Of a stretch of 17,735 bases of DNA, positions 1-6,758 are shown one piece after another (the stretch's first letter is position 1; the number at the start of each line of letters is the position of its first letter). This stretch comes from Anaerolineae bacterium (GTDB lineage Bacteria; Chloroflexota; Anaerolineae; JAAYZQ01). The notes beneath the pieces are model-generated. The model was not told the DNA's origin. It saw nothing but the letters and a program-made list of their open reading frames with translations, and did not search any database. The DNA is taken from positions 1-17,735 of the forward strand of contig JAFGOG010000102.1 in the NCBI GenBank assembly GCA_016926595.1, given 5' to 3'. A program made the translations under genes and the position numbers.

Positions 1-459
1 AAAGTATTCTGGCTGGCAGGTCTTGGTGTTTACGGCTGTGATCCATACCTCGTAAGGCGCACTGGGGCTGTTCAGCACCTCGGGATTGAACCAGGGGCGG
101 CTGCGCCACTTGCGCGACTTGCCGGTCAGCGTCCGAGGCAGCGGTGACAGGTCAAAGATGTGATCCCGGTCTTGGAGCAGGTTATCCAACAGAACGTCGC
201 CGGTGCTCATGAGCTGCACGTCAGCGCTGTCCAGGTCGAGCCAGCGCGACTTGAGCCCACGCACGCTGATCCCTGAGCCAAGAGTCGTGGCATTGACTGC
301 GCCCACCGACGAACCGATGATCAGATCCGGGCGCCAACCAACCTTCTCCAGGTACTCCAGCACGCCGATGTGGTAGGCCCCGCGCCCGCCGCCGCCCGAG
401 AGAACCAGGGCCCGTTTCGGTTGCGGCGTCATGGTAGGTGATTCCTGCGACACTTGCAT
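1..459 (-). CDS. Patatin-like phospholipase, 3' end cut off by the window edge
   Basis: The reading frame is open from 459 to the window edge, giving the first 153 residues of a longer protein. It shows the patatin oxyanion-hole motif SGGGGRGAYHIGVL (about residues 21-34) and the nucleophile elbow GSSVG (residues 49-53, Ser51). These mark a Ser-Asp dyad lipid acyl hydrolase of the bacterial patatin/RssA type. The catalytic Asp (DG[GA]) would lie beyond the edge and cannot be checked. The start at 459 is preceded by a strong ribosome site, GGAGGAGGGG, five bases upstream; a second in-frame ATG lies at 432 but is less well placed. No signal peptide is visible, so a cytoplasmic or membrane-peripheral enzyme is likely. 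It is divergent from tldD and has its own probable promoter. The substrate cannot be told from the sequence. Confidence 0.88.
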   Translation of the reverse strand, partial: MQVSQESPTMTPQPKRALVLSGGGGRGAYHIGVLEYLEKVGWRPDLIIGSSVGAVNATTLGSGISVRGLKSRWLDLDSADVQLMSTGDVLLDNLLQDRDHIFDLSPLPRTLTGKSRKWRSRPWFNPEVLNSPSAPYEVWITAVNTKTCQPEYF

Positions 460-494
460 CTGCTCCCCTCCTCCAAGAGTCGTATGCCGGATAG

Positions 495-523
495 ATATTA
501 ACATATTTCCCGGCCGGCGTCAA
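495..523 (-). promoter_or_regulatory. Probable sigma-70-type promoter for the patatin-like gene
   Basis: On the minus strand TTGACG (523-518) and TAATAT (500-495) are separated by exactly 17 bases. Transcription would begin near 488, giving a leader of about 30 bases that ends in the GGAGGAGGGG ribosome site of the gene starting at 459. This was read by eye from consensus matching. Confidence 0.6.
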
Positions 524-551
524 TTTGCCCTGGAACGCCAGGGCGTTCGAA

Positions 552-580
552 TTGCAGAGCAGGCCAGATTCTGATAGAAT
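552..580 (+). promoter_or_regulatory. Probable sigma-70-type promoter for tldD
   Basis: TTGCAG (552-557) and TAGAAT (575-580) are separated by 17 bases. Transcription would begin near 587, so the palindromic repeat at 582-605 would form a hairpin at the very 5' end of the tldD message. The ATG follows at 622. Confidence 0.58.
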
Positions 581-581
581 A

Positions 582-605
582 GTAGGGGCGGGTCTGAACC
601 CGCTC
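582..605 (+). repeat. Palindromic repeat, family B (GTAGGGG type), in the tldD leader
   Basis: The sequence begins GTAGGGGCGGGTCTGAACCC. It contains a perfect 6-bp stem, GCGGGT (588-593) with ACCCGC (598-603), around a CTGA loop. A close relative sits at 2661-2685 and a shorter one at 2083-2097. The placement just after the tldD promoter suggests a 5' untranslated hairpin. Confidence 0.6.
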
Positions 606-621
606 TTGGGAGGAATGACCT

Positions 622-2085
622 ATGCAACAACTGGCCATCGACACCTTGGATCTGGCCGTGCAGCGAGGCGCTTCTTACGCCGACGTGCGCGCTGCTGAGC
701 GGCGCACCGACGATCTGCTGGTCAAGAATGGGCGGCCGGAGCGCTCGACGATAGAAGAGAGCGCCGGCCTTGGTGTGCGTGTCCTGGCCGATGGCGCCTG
801 GGGTTTTGCTGCCAGTAGCGACCTGTCGAGCGAGGCGCTGGCGGCTACCGTGGATCGCGCCCTGGAGACGGCCCGGGCCGCCTGCCGCATCCAAATCGAG
901 CCGTTACGATTGCCGCCTCGTCCGGGCGAGGCCGGCGCCTATGCCACGCCTGTCGAACACGATCCGTTCGCCGTGCCGGTCGAAACCCGGCTGGCCTTGT
1001 TGATCGCCTGCTGTGAGGCCATGCAGCGCCGGCCTGCGGTGCGCGTCGCCCAGGCCCACCTGGCTCTCTACCGCGAGCACAAGTGGTTCGTATCCAGCGA
1101 GGGAAGCCGCCTGGAGCAGACGATCGTCGAGACGGGCGGCGGCCTGGCGGCCACGGCTGTGGGCGATGGCGGCGTCTTTCAGCGCCGCAGCTTGAACAAC
1201 CACGCCCAGGCCGGCTACGAGTTCATAACCGAGCTCGATCTGCCGGCCCACGCCGAGCGGTGCGCCGAAGAGGCGACGGCCCTCATCGCCGCACCCCCAT
1301 GCCCGCCGGGTGTCCAGACGGTGATCCTGGGCAGCTCTATGCTGGCCCTCCAGGTTCACGAAAGCTGTGGCCATCCGGTAGAGCTGGACCGGGTGCTGGG
1401 CAGCGAGGCGTCGTTCGCCGGTACCAGCTTTATGACACCCGACCAACTGGGCGTGCTGAATTACGGCTCGCCGCTGGTAACAATTACCGCCGACGCGACG
1501 CTGCCCCGTGGCCTGGGCACCTTTGGCTGGGACGACGAGGGCAGCCCGGCCGAGTGGTTCCCGGTCATCGAGGAAGGGCGGTTTGTGAGCTTTTTGACCT
1601 CGCGCGAGACGGCCTGGCAACTGGCCAGCCGCCACCGGGGCACTGGGCTGGTTCCTCCGCTGCCGTTCAGCAATGGGACGATGCGGGCCGACGGCTGGAG
1701 CCGATTACCGCTGATCCGCATGACCAACATCAGCCTGGAGCCGCGCGATTGGACGCTGGACGATCTGATCGCCGCCACCGACGACGGCCTGTTGATCGAC
1801 ACTCCGAAGAGCTGGAGCCTGGACGACAAGCGGCTGAATTTCCACTTTGGCGCGGAAGTGGCGTACGAGATCAAGAACGGCCGGCTTGGGCGTCTGCTGC
1901 GCGATGCCAGCTATACCGACATGACGCCCCGCTTTTGGAATAGCTGCGACGCGGTGTGCGATGCCAACCACTGGCAACTGTGGGGCCTGCCGAGCTGCGC
2001 CAAGGGCGAGCCGGTGCAGATCGCGCACGTGGCCCACGGCGCGGCGCCGGCGCGTTTTCGAGGGGTTCGGGTCGGCGGGTCGTAG
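622..2085 (+). CDS. tldD: TldD/PmbA-family metalloprotease, TldD type
   Basis: This 487-residue protein matches TldD in length and layout. In the TldD/TldE pair, TldD carries the zinc site and cleaves peptides, acting in antitoxin (CcdA) turnover and maturation of modified peptides. Here the metal motif is HESCGH (residues 246-251: His246, Glu247, His251), followed by PVELDR. The C-terminal SCDAVCDANHW...GLPSCAKGEP stretch matches the conserved Cys-rich end of the family. The N-terminal part (GASYADVRAAERRTDDLLVKNG) is the usual substrate-gating domain. A GGGAGGA ribosome site precedes the ATG, along with a promoter at 552-580. No tldE/pmbA partner lies in the window: the downstream gene is convergent and the upstream one divergent. 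Partner loss or a distant location cannot be decided here. Confidence 0.92.
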   Translation: MQQLAIDTLDLAVQRGASYADVRAAERRTDDLLVKNGRPERSTIEESAGLGVRVLADGAWGFAASSDLSSEALAATVDRALETARAACRIQIEPLRLPPRPGEAGAYATPVEHDPFAVPVETRLALLIACCEAMQRRPAVRVAQAHLALYREHKWFVSSEGSRLEQTIVETGGGLAATAVGDGGVFQRRSLNNHAQAGYEFITELDLPAHAERCAEEATALIAAPPCPPGVQTVILGSSMLALQVHESCGHPVELDRVLGSEASFAGTSFMTPDQLGVLNYGSPLVTITADATLPRGLGTFGWDDEGSPAEWFPVIEEGRFVSFLTSRETAWQLASRHRGTGLVPPLPFSNGTMRADGWSRLPLIRMTNISLEPRDWTLDDLIAATDDGLLIDTPKSWSLDDKRLNFHFGAEVAYEIKNGRLGRLLRDASYTDMTPRFWNSCDAVCDANHWQLWGLPSCAKGEPVQIAHVAHGAAPARFRGVRVGGS

Positions 2086-2097
2086 ACGCCCCTACAG
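2083..2097 (-). repeat. Partial family B palindromic repeat at the tldD 3' end
   Basis: Read on the minus strand this is CTGTAGGGGCGTCTA, sharing the GTAGGGGCG start of the family B copies at 582 and 2661. It includes the tldD TAG stop (2083-2085) and fills most of the 21-bp gap to the convergent gene. The short arms GTAG/CTAC are too weak for me to call a terminator. Confidence 0.4.
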
Positions 2098-2106
2098 AGG
2101 CGGCCC

Positions 2107-2658
2107 TCACGCCAAACGCTGATCGCATTGATCGCGGTAGCCGCAGCCCAGGCAACGCCGTGGCTCGTCGTGGCTGCGTTCTACACCTACACGCCTGGGA
2201 GCGTGCAGGCCGCGGCGCATGGCTTCGAGGGTGTCCATCACCTGCGCGCGCAGGGTGGGGGTATAATCTACCTCAAATGCCTTGTCGGCATATTTGATGA
2301 TGCCATAAGGTATTGCCTGGCTCTCCTGTTCTTCCACGAGCAGGCAATAGGCTGCCAACTGGAGCACATGGGCGAAATAGGGCTGCGGAGGAGCAGCGCC
2401 TGATTTGACCTCTACAGGTATGACGCCCGCCGGAGTGCTGACCAGGTAATCCGGCTTGCCGGTGAGCCGATATCGACGGGAAAAGAGAGGGCGCTCGCAG
2501 CGGTTCCACGCGCCGGTGTCCACGTAGGTGATGCGGCCCACCGGCAAGCCGGTGTCGCGACGAGCCCTCCGGGCCCGGACCAGCAGCCACAGCCCGAGCC
2601 CGGCCAGCGCCAGGGCAATGAGAAAGAGGAGAAAGAGCCAAATCGCCACGTCAACCAC
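2107..2658 (-). CDS. Cas4-like PD-(D/E)XK protein, C-terminal piece with catalytic core
   Basis: This 183-residue piece begins with a membrane helix (about residues 5-27), then a basic linker, then the core of a RecB/Cas4-type nuclease fold. It has GKPDYLV (Asp70), VEVKSG (Glu83, Lys85) and QLAAY (Gln100, Tyr104). It ends with CLGCGYRDQC (Cys169, Cys172, Cys178), the three-Cys end of the Cas4 iron-sulfur site. The fourth Cys and the motif His are missing here and sit in the same-frame piece just upstream (2674-2946). The two are separated only by one TAA and five sense codons. The start proposed is GTG at 2658, without a clear ribosome site. No cas1, cas2 or CRISPR array is nearby, so a CRISPR role is not supported. 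It may be the distal half of a broken gene or a real second subunit. Confidence 0.72.
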   Translation of the reverse strand: MVDVAIWLFLLFLIALALAGLGLWLLVRARRARRDTGLPVGRITYVDTGAWNRCERPLFSRRYRLTGKPDYLVSTPAGVIPVEVKSGAAPPQPYFAHVLQLAAYCLLVEEQESQAIPYGIIKYADKAFEVDYTPTLRAQVMDTLEAMRRGLHAPRRVGVERSHDEPRRCLGCGYRDQCDQRLA

Positions 2659-2660
2659 CT

Positions 2661-2685
2661 GTAGGGGTGGGTCTTAACCCTGCCC
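2661..2685 (+). repeat. Palindromic repeat, family B, splitting the Cas4-like gene
   Basis: The copy starts GTAGGGGTGGGTCTTAACCC and ends TGCCC. It matches the copy at 582-605 almost base for base over its first 20 positions (two differences). On the minus strand its centre reads GGGTTAAGACCC, and the TAA there (2676-2674) is the stop that ends the upstream Cas4-like piece. Confidence 0.65.
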
Positions 2686-2946
2686 GAAAGCCACGATCAA
2701 CCATACGGCCAGGGCCGCCGCCAGGACCACAGCAGCCAACACCAGCAGGGCCAGCGCCAGCCGTCGCAGCCGGTAGGCGCCTTCGACGGCGCGTCCGTGG
2801 GCGCGGTGCCGGGCGGTGCCGGCCTGCATCGCCTCGACGTTGGCCGAGCGATAGCCCATGACCCGCCCCAGCCACCACGCCCGGGCGCAATAAGCGTATT
2901 GAGACAGCTCACTGGCCCGGATCAGATCGTCATCCCCACGGTCCAT
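2674..2946 (-). CDS. Cas4-like protein, N-terminal piece with Fe-S Cys and membrane helix
   Basis: This is a 90-residue piece. Residues 10-27 (IRASELSQYAYCARAWWL) match the N-terminal helix and single iron-sulfur Cys (Cys20) of Cas4-type nucleases. GTARHRAHG (His47/His50) fits the RecB-nuclease motif I His. A membrane helix follows (about residues 62-86). The frame then hits TAA at 2676-2674 inside a palindromic repeat. Reading through that one stop joins it without any frame change to the piece at 2107-2658, giving 278 sense codons with the two membrane helices as a hairpin. That arrangement, with all four cysteines restored, strongly suggests one ancestral gene. It starts four bases after the EamA gene stop and probably shares its transcript. 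It is annotated as a CDS, but it could be half of a pseudogene. Confidence 0.65.
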   Translation of the reverse strand: MDRGDDDLIRASELSQYAYCARAWWLGRVMGYRSANVEAMQAGTARHRAHGRAVEGAYRLRRLALALLVLAAVVLAAALAVWLIVAFGQG

Positions 2947-2950
2947 CGTC

Positions 2951-3829
2951 TTATGCCACCAGGATGATGCCTGTCGTTGCCAGCAGCGTGCCGATCAATG
3001 TCCGGCGGCTGGGCCGTTCGTGCAGCCACAGCACAGCTAACGGGATAGCCATCAAGGGCGCCGTGGAGGTCAGGACGGCGGTTCGCCCGGCGCCGACCAT
3101 CTGGATGGCCATGACAAAGAGCAAGCTGCCCAGACCGGTGCCCACCAGGCTGGCCGCGACGATTGCCAGCCACGGGCGCCGGTCGAGCTGCCGCAGATCC
3201 TTCAACCTGCCGCGAGCCAGGGCCAGCCCTAGCATCATCACAGCGGCCACTGGCTGGCGGACGCTGTTGGCGACGACCGAGTCCAAGCCCTCCGTCGCCG
3301 GTTTCAGGATCACCTGGCCGGCTCCCCAGGCCACCGAGGTCAGCAGGGCCAACAGCAGCCCGATCCGCTGTCGACGGTGGTCAATCGGACCGGCCTTGCC
3401 CAAAGGGGTAGAGCGACCCACCAGGACGAGTCCTGCGATCACCAGGATCGTCCCGGCAAACAGGCTCCAGCTCAGGGGCTCGTCGATAAACAGGGCGGCC
3501 AGCAGCACGGCCCACAGCGGATTGACGCTGGCTACCGGCATGGTCCACGACACGCCTGCCATGTCAAGGCTGCGGAAATAAAGGAGGTCGCCCACGATCA
3601 GCAGCATCACCACCGACAGGAACAGCCACAGCCATTGTTCGACCGGGATCGCCGCTAGGGCTTCAAGGCCGCCAAAGAAGGGGAGCAGGCTCCAGAAAAA
3701 GACGGTCGAGACGACGCAGCGGATGAGGTTGAGGGGGACAACGTGAAGCCGCTTGACGCCCCACCCCATCAGCACACTGGCAAAGGCCCACAGCAGAGCG
3801 CTGAGCAGCGCGATAGCTTCGCCGCTCAT
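2951..3829 (-). CDS. EamA/DMT-superfamily transporter, probable metabolite exporter
   Basis: The 292-residue protein has about ten hydrophobic helices in two EamA repeats. The first runs from about residues 1-140 (opening MSGEAIALLSALLWAFASVL) and the second from about 155-292 (GLLLALLTSVAWGAGQVILK to the C terminus). The TAPLMAIPLAVLWLHERPSR stretch near the end is typical of the family. It belongs in the inner membrane. DMT members move amino acids, nucleosides or other small metabolites, and the substrate cannot be inferred here. Its ATG overlaps the stop of the upstream dehydratase-family gene (ATGA), which suggests translational coupling. The next gene starts four bases after its stop. 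Confidence 0.88.
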   Translation of the reverse strand: MSGEAIALLSALLWAFASVLMGWGVKRLHVVPLNLIRCVVSTVFFWSLLPFFGGLEALAAIPVEQWLWLFLSVVMLLIVGDLLYFRSLDMAGVSWTMPVASVNPLWAVLLAALFIDEPLSWSLFAGTILVIAGLVLVGRSTPLGKAGPIDHRRQRIGLLLALLTSVAWGAGQVILKPATEGLDSVVANSVRQPVAAVMMLGLALARGRLKDLRQLDRRPWLAIVAASLVGTGLGSLLFVMAIQMVGAGRTAVLTSTAPLMAIPLAVLWLHERPSRRTLIGTLLATTGIILVA

Positions 3830-5148
3830 GCATCATCAGCAGGGGCGGCCCCGTGACGCAGATCACGCAGATCCCCGCTAGGGGACCCGTCACGTGCAGG
3901 GCCGACGGAGATCCCAGGCTGGGGACTCGCGGCTGGGGATGGCCGACTTTTGAGAAGGTCGAGGAATGCCTGGATGCGGTTGTTGATCGGCTCTTCGGCG
4001 TAGAGCCGGGTGTCGCACATATCAGCCTCGAGGATCAGACCTGGCGCCCCGGTCCGCTCGCTCACCTGTCGGAGCAGCTCATACTGCCCCAGGGAATAGG
4101 GCTTGCAGGAGCGGTTCGAATGCAGGACGACGCCGTCGACGGCGAACCGGCTCACCAGGTCGGCCATCATCGCCGCGCGGACATCCAGGCTCTGGTTGAT
4201 ATAGACGGTGCTGTAGGTACGAGCCAGGCTCAGGATCGGATCGCCGGCGTCGACCGACGTCGACCAGGCATTGGTGTAGGTGTCCACCACAAAGCAGGCG
4301 CCGGCCTGAGAAAAGAGGTTGAACAGCCGGAAGAGCTTGTACCAGATGGCAATGTTGTCCCACAACAGGCGATAGCGTTCCTCAAGAATGGCGCCCTGAC
4401 CCTTTGACACCCGCTCCTCGACCTCTGCCTTGAGCTTGCGGTAGTAGCTGACCGCATCGCCGGTGCCGCGCAGGACGACGATGGGAGCCATGGCCAGGAA
4501 GAGGTCGGGCGCGTTGAGCGGCGAGGGCCGGGCCTGGCACATCTCCCGGATGTCACACCACAGGGTCACTGCCTCATCGGATAGAGCCAGAGCCTTGGCG
4601 AACTTGTTTTCGTTGAGCTTGTGGCCGGTGTGCTGCGTCACCCAGGCGATCATCTCTTCCAATTGGGCGGCGACGTACTGCGCGGTGTGATCCGGCAGGC
4701 CAGGCTCGTGCTGGTAGGGCGCATCGAGGAGGAAAAGGGGCACGTTGAGCTGTTGGGCCAGGGCCTGGTACCACTTGACGACGGTGCCGCAGATGTTGTT
4801 AGAGGCCACCAGCAGGTCGGGGCGGGGCAGGCCGCCCTGCGGCGCCTGGCGCCGGTCCATGACCGAGCCGATGTGGCAACGGGCGTAGGAGCACAGATCA
4901 GGGCTAAAGCCCTGCTCCTCGGCTACCTGGGCAAGGGGTACGGCTGCCCGCTGCGCGCCGACCAATGCCCCATAGTTTTCCGGGTAGACCGTGGCCACAC
5001 CCATGCCGATCAGGATCTCCACCGGCGCGCCGCTGGTGACCCAAGCCAGCGGCTTGACCTTGCCCACCAGCTTGCGCGTGGCATAGTAGCGCGTCATCAG
5101 ACGGGTCAGATCTTTGGAGCTCTCCAGCTTGCGATAGTTGCGCGGCAT
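3826..5148 (-). CDS. HgdB/BcrC-type 2-hydroxyacyl-CoA dehydratase family protein (lone D-component)
   Basis: The protein has 440 residues from the ATG at 5148, which follows AAAAGG by six bases. An in-frame ATG at 5187 overlaps the gltX stop and would add 13 residues. Family signatures are WVTSGAPVEIL, CSYARCHIG (Cys86, Cys91), NNICGTVVKW (Cys120), SNRSCKPYS (Cys348) and ADMCDTRLY (Cys378). These cysteines include the iron-sulfur ligands of the family, which uses low-potential electrons to dehydrate 2-hydroxyacyl-CoAs or reduce aromatic CoA esters; double-cubane proteins are related. No partner subunit or ATP-dependent activator gene is in the window, so the substrate and true activity are open. 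The family domain ends near residue 400. The last 40 residues are rich in Pro, Gly, Ser and Asp and are encoded by palindromic repeat DNA. It lies just after gltX and is coupled to the exporter gene. Confidence 0.85.
   Translation of the reverse strand: MPRNYRKLESSKDLTRLMTRYYATRKLVGKVKPLAWVTSGAPVEILIGMGVATVYPENYGALVGAQRAAVPLAQVAEEQGFSPDLCSYARCHIGSVMDRRQAPQGGLPRPDLLVASNNICGTVVKWYQALAQQLNVPLFLLDAPYQHEPGLPDHTAQYVAAQLEEMIAWVTQHTGHKLNENKFAKALALSDEAVTLWCDIREMCQARPSPLNAPDLFLAMAPIVVLRGTGDAVSYYRKLKAEVEERVSKGQGAILEERYRLLWDNIAIWYKLFRLFNLFSQAGACFVVDTYTNAWSTSVDAGDPILSLARTYSTVYINQSLDVRAAMMADLVSRFAVDGVVLHSNRSCKPYSLGQYELLRQVSERTGAPGLILEADMCDTRLYAEEPINNRIQAFLDLLKSRPSPAASPQPGISVGPARDGSPSGDLRDLRHGAAPADDA
3852..3924 (+). 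repeat. Palindromic repeat cluster, family A, within the dehydratase 3' end
   Basis: Two family A units lie side by side. The first has a TCCCC/GGGGA stem (3872-3876, 3881-3885) around GCTA and is embraced by outer arms GTGAC (3853-3857) and GTCAC (3889-3893). It also holds the tandem words GCAGATCAC and GCAGATCCC. The second begins CGGAGATCCC (3906-3915), the same ten bases found at 9131 and 12749. Both are translated as the C-terminal tail of the dehydratase-family protein. Confidence 0.6.
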
Positions 5149-5186
5149 GTCTTGCCTTTTCGGCCTCACGGATCCATGTGGGGCCA

Positions 5187-6674
5187 TTATACCACACCTT
5201 GGCCAAGTTCCCTTTCTATCAGTGTCTGCAATGCCCGGATGGCCTGGTCCAAGCGGTCCAGGGTTCGCGTCCGGCCCAGGACGGCCAGCGACTCGAACAG
5301 GGGCGGTGATACTGTCTTTCCGGTGGCGGCCACGCGCACCAGACCGAATAGCTGGCCCGCCTTTAGCCCCAGCTCCTCGGCCAGCGCCCGCATCGGCGGC
5401 TCCATTGCCTCAGCGTCGAACCTGCGCACGCTGGCCAGCACCTCCCGCGCCCGGCCAAGCGCCGCCAACGACTCGGCGGCCGTCATCTTTTGGCCGACGA
5501 GTTCCTTCGGGTTGTAGGGGATATAGTCGTTGAAAAAGAAATCCGCAACCCGGGTTACATCGGCCAGGGTCTTGAGCCGCTCCTGGATGAGAGGCACCAC
5601 CGGTCGCAGATCGGCGGAGGTGACCATCCAGCCCGCCTCGGTCGCAAAGGGCGCCAGTCGCTCGGCTAGCTCGTCGGCGTTGAGCTGGCGGATATAATAG
5701 CCGTTCATCCACTCCAACTGCTCATAGGAGAAGCGGGCCGGGGAGTGGCTGATGCCGGGCAAGTCAAAGTAGCGGATCAACTCCTCTTGGCTAAAAATCT
5801 CGGTCTTGTCGTCGTAGCTCCAGCCGACGCGGGCCAGATAATTGACCATCGCCTTGGGCAGGTAGCCCCGGCGGCGAAAATCGCGGATCTCGACACCGCC
5901 GTGGCGCTTGCTCAGCTTGCCCTGGCCGGTGGGGGCCAGGATGAGCGGTACGTGGGCATATACCGGGATCTCCCAGCCAAAGGCATGGTAGAGTAGGACG
6001 TGCTTGGGCACCGAGGGCAGCCACTCGTCGCCACGCATGATGTGACTGATTTGCATCAGGTGATCGTCCACCACCACCCCCAGGTGGTAGGTAGGAAAGC
6101 CGTCACTCTTGAGAAGGACCAGGTCGTCGAGGGTCGCATTATCGACGGTGATTGTGCCGTACAACACGTCATGAAAGGCGGTCTGGCCTTCGAGCGGCAC
6201 AGCCAGGCGGACAACCGGCACGATCCCCTGCGCTTCATACTCGGCGCGCTGCGCTGCTGTCAGGGCTCGGCAGTGACGGTCATAGCCGACATCCTGCTTG
6301 TTCCGCCGCTGGTCTTCGCGCAGCGCCGCCAGCCGCTTCTCTGAGCAATAGCAGCGGTAAGCAAGGCCATTTTCCACCAACCGGTCGGCATAGTGGCGGT
6401 AGAGGTGCAGCCGCTCCGACTGGTAATAGGGTCCATAGTCGCCGCCAACCTCTGGGCCTTCGTCCCAATCGAGGCCCAGCCAGCGCAAGCTGTCGATCAT
6501 ATCAGGGACCGCATCGGGGTGGAGGCGGGTGCGGTCGGTGTCCTCGACGCGCACAATGAATTTGCCGCCATGGTGACGGGCAAAAAGCCAATTAAAGAGC
6601 GCCGTCCGCGCCGAACCGACGTGAAAGTAGCCGGTTGGGCTGGGCGCGATACGAACGCGGACTTGGTCGGTCAC
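5187..6674 (-). CDS. gltX: Glutamyl-tRNA synthetase
   Basis: This class I synthetase charges tRNA-Glu in the cytoplasm. Signatures are RIAPSPTGYFHVGSARTALF (HIGH-type motif at about residues 18-21) and GKLSKRHGG (KMSKS-type, about residues 252-260). A CYC motif lies in the zinc region. I place the start at GTG 6674, which follows AGGAGG by exactly six bases and gives 495 residues, normal for the family. An ATG at 6680 touches the AGGAGG directly. The longer frame from 6740 would add about 22 residues translated from the palindromic repeat and is not credible. A promoter at 6729-6756 and a repeat hairpin at 6697-6710 form its leader. Whether it also misacylates tRNA-Gln cannot be judged without checking for gatCAB elsewhere. 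Confidence 0.95.
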   Translation of the reverse strand: MTDQVRVRIAPSPTGYFHVGSARTALFNWLFARHHGGKFIVRVEDTDRTRLHPDAVPDMIDSLRWLGLDWDEGPEVGGDYGPYYQSERLHLYRHYADRLVENGLAYRCYCSEKRLAALREDQRRNKQDVGYDRHCRALTAAQRAEYEAQGIVPVVRLAVPLEGQTAFHDVLYGTITVDNATLDDLVLLKSDGFPTYHLGVVVDDHLMQISHIMRGDEWLPSVPKHVLLYHAFGWEIPVYAHVPLILAPTGQGKLSKRHGGVEIRDFRRRGYLPKAMVNYLARVGWSYDDKTEIFSQEELIRYFDLPGISHSPARFSYEQLEWMNGYYIRQLNADELAERLAPFATEAGWMVTSADLRPVVPLIQERLKTLADVTRVADFFFNDYIPYNPKELVGQKMTAAESLAALGRAREVLASVRRFDAEAMEPPMRALAEELGLKAGQLFGLVRVAATGKTVSPPLFESLAVLGRTRTLDRLDQAIRALQTLIERELGQGVV

Positions 6675-6686
6675 GAGCATCCTCCT

Positions 6687-6710
6687 GTCACGCAGATCCC
6701 CTTCAGGGGA
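6687..6710 (-). repeat. Palindromic repeat, family A, in the gltX leader
   Basis: The plus strand reads GTCACGCAGATCCCC (6687-6701), then TTCA, then GGGGA (6706-6710). This is a 5-bp perfect stem with a four-base loop. The word CACGCAGATCCCC is shared with the copy at 3864-3876. In the gltX message the hairpin would end about 16 bases before the ribosome site. Confidence 0.6.
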
Positions 6711-6728
6711 GTTGTCAAACAGGTTGCC

Positions 6729-6756
6729 AGTATAGCACAAATCGCCAGGAGCGCAA
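6729..6756 (-). promoter_or_regulatory. Probable sigma-70-type promoter for gltX
   Basis: On the minus strand TTGCGC (6756-6751) and TATACT (6734-6729) are 16 bases apart. Transcription would begin near 6722, with a leader of about 50 bases that contains the family A hairpin. The -35 box matches only moderately, so read-through from the upstream operon may also contribute. Confidence 0.5.
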
Positions 6757-6758
6757 CT

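Noticed and set aside
2083..2106. A rho-independent terminator between tldD and the convergent gene
   Set aside because: The arms GTAG/CTAC are only four bases and no T-run follows on either strand.
2107..2946. A CRISPR adaptation locus
   Set aside because: The Cas4-like motifs are real, but there is no cas1, cas2, effector gene or repeat-spacer array in the window.
4621..5517. A 298-residue plus-strand open frame
   Set aside because: It spans two real minus-strand genes (the dehydratase family protein and gltX), which a true gene would not be expected to do.
6675..6740. A longer N terminus for GluRS
   Set aside because: The extra residues come from the palindromic repeat and the promoter region. 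AGGAGG is six bases before the GTG at 6674, and the protein then has normal length.
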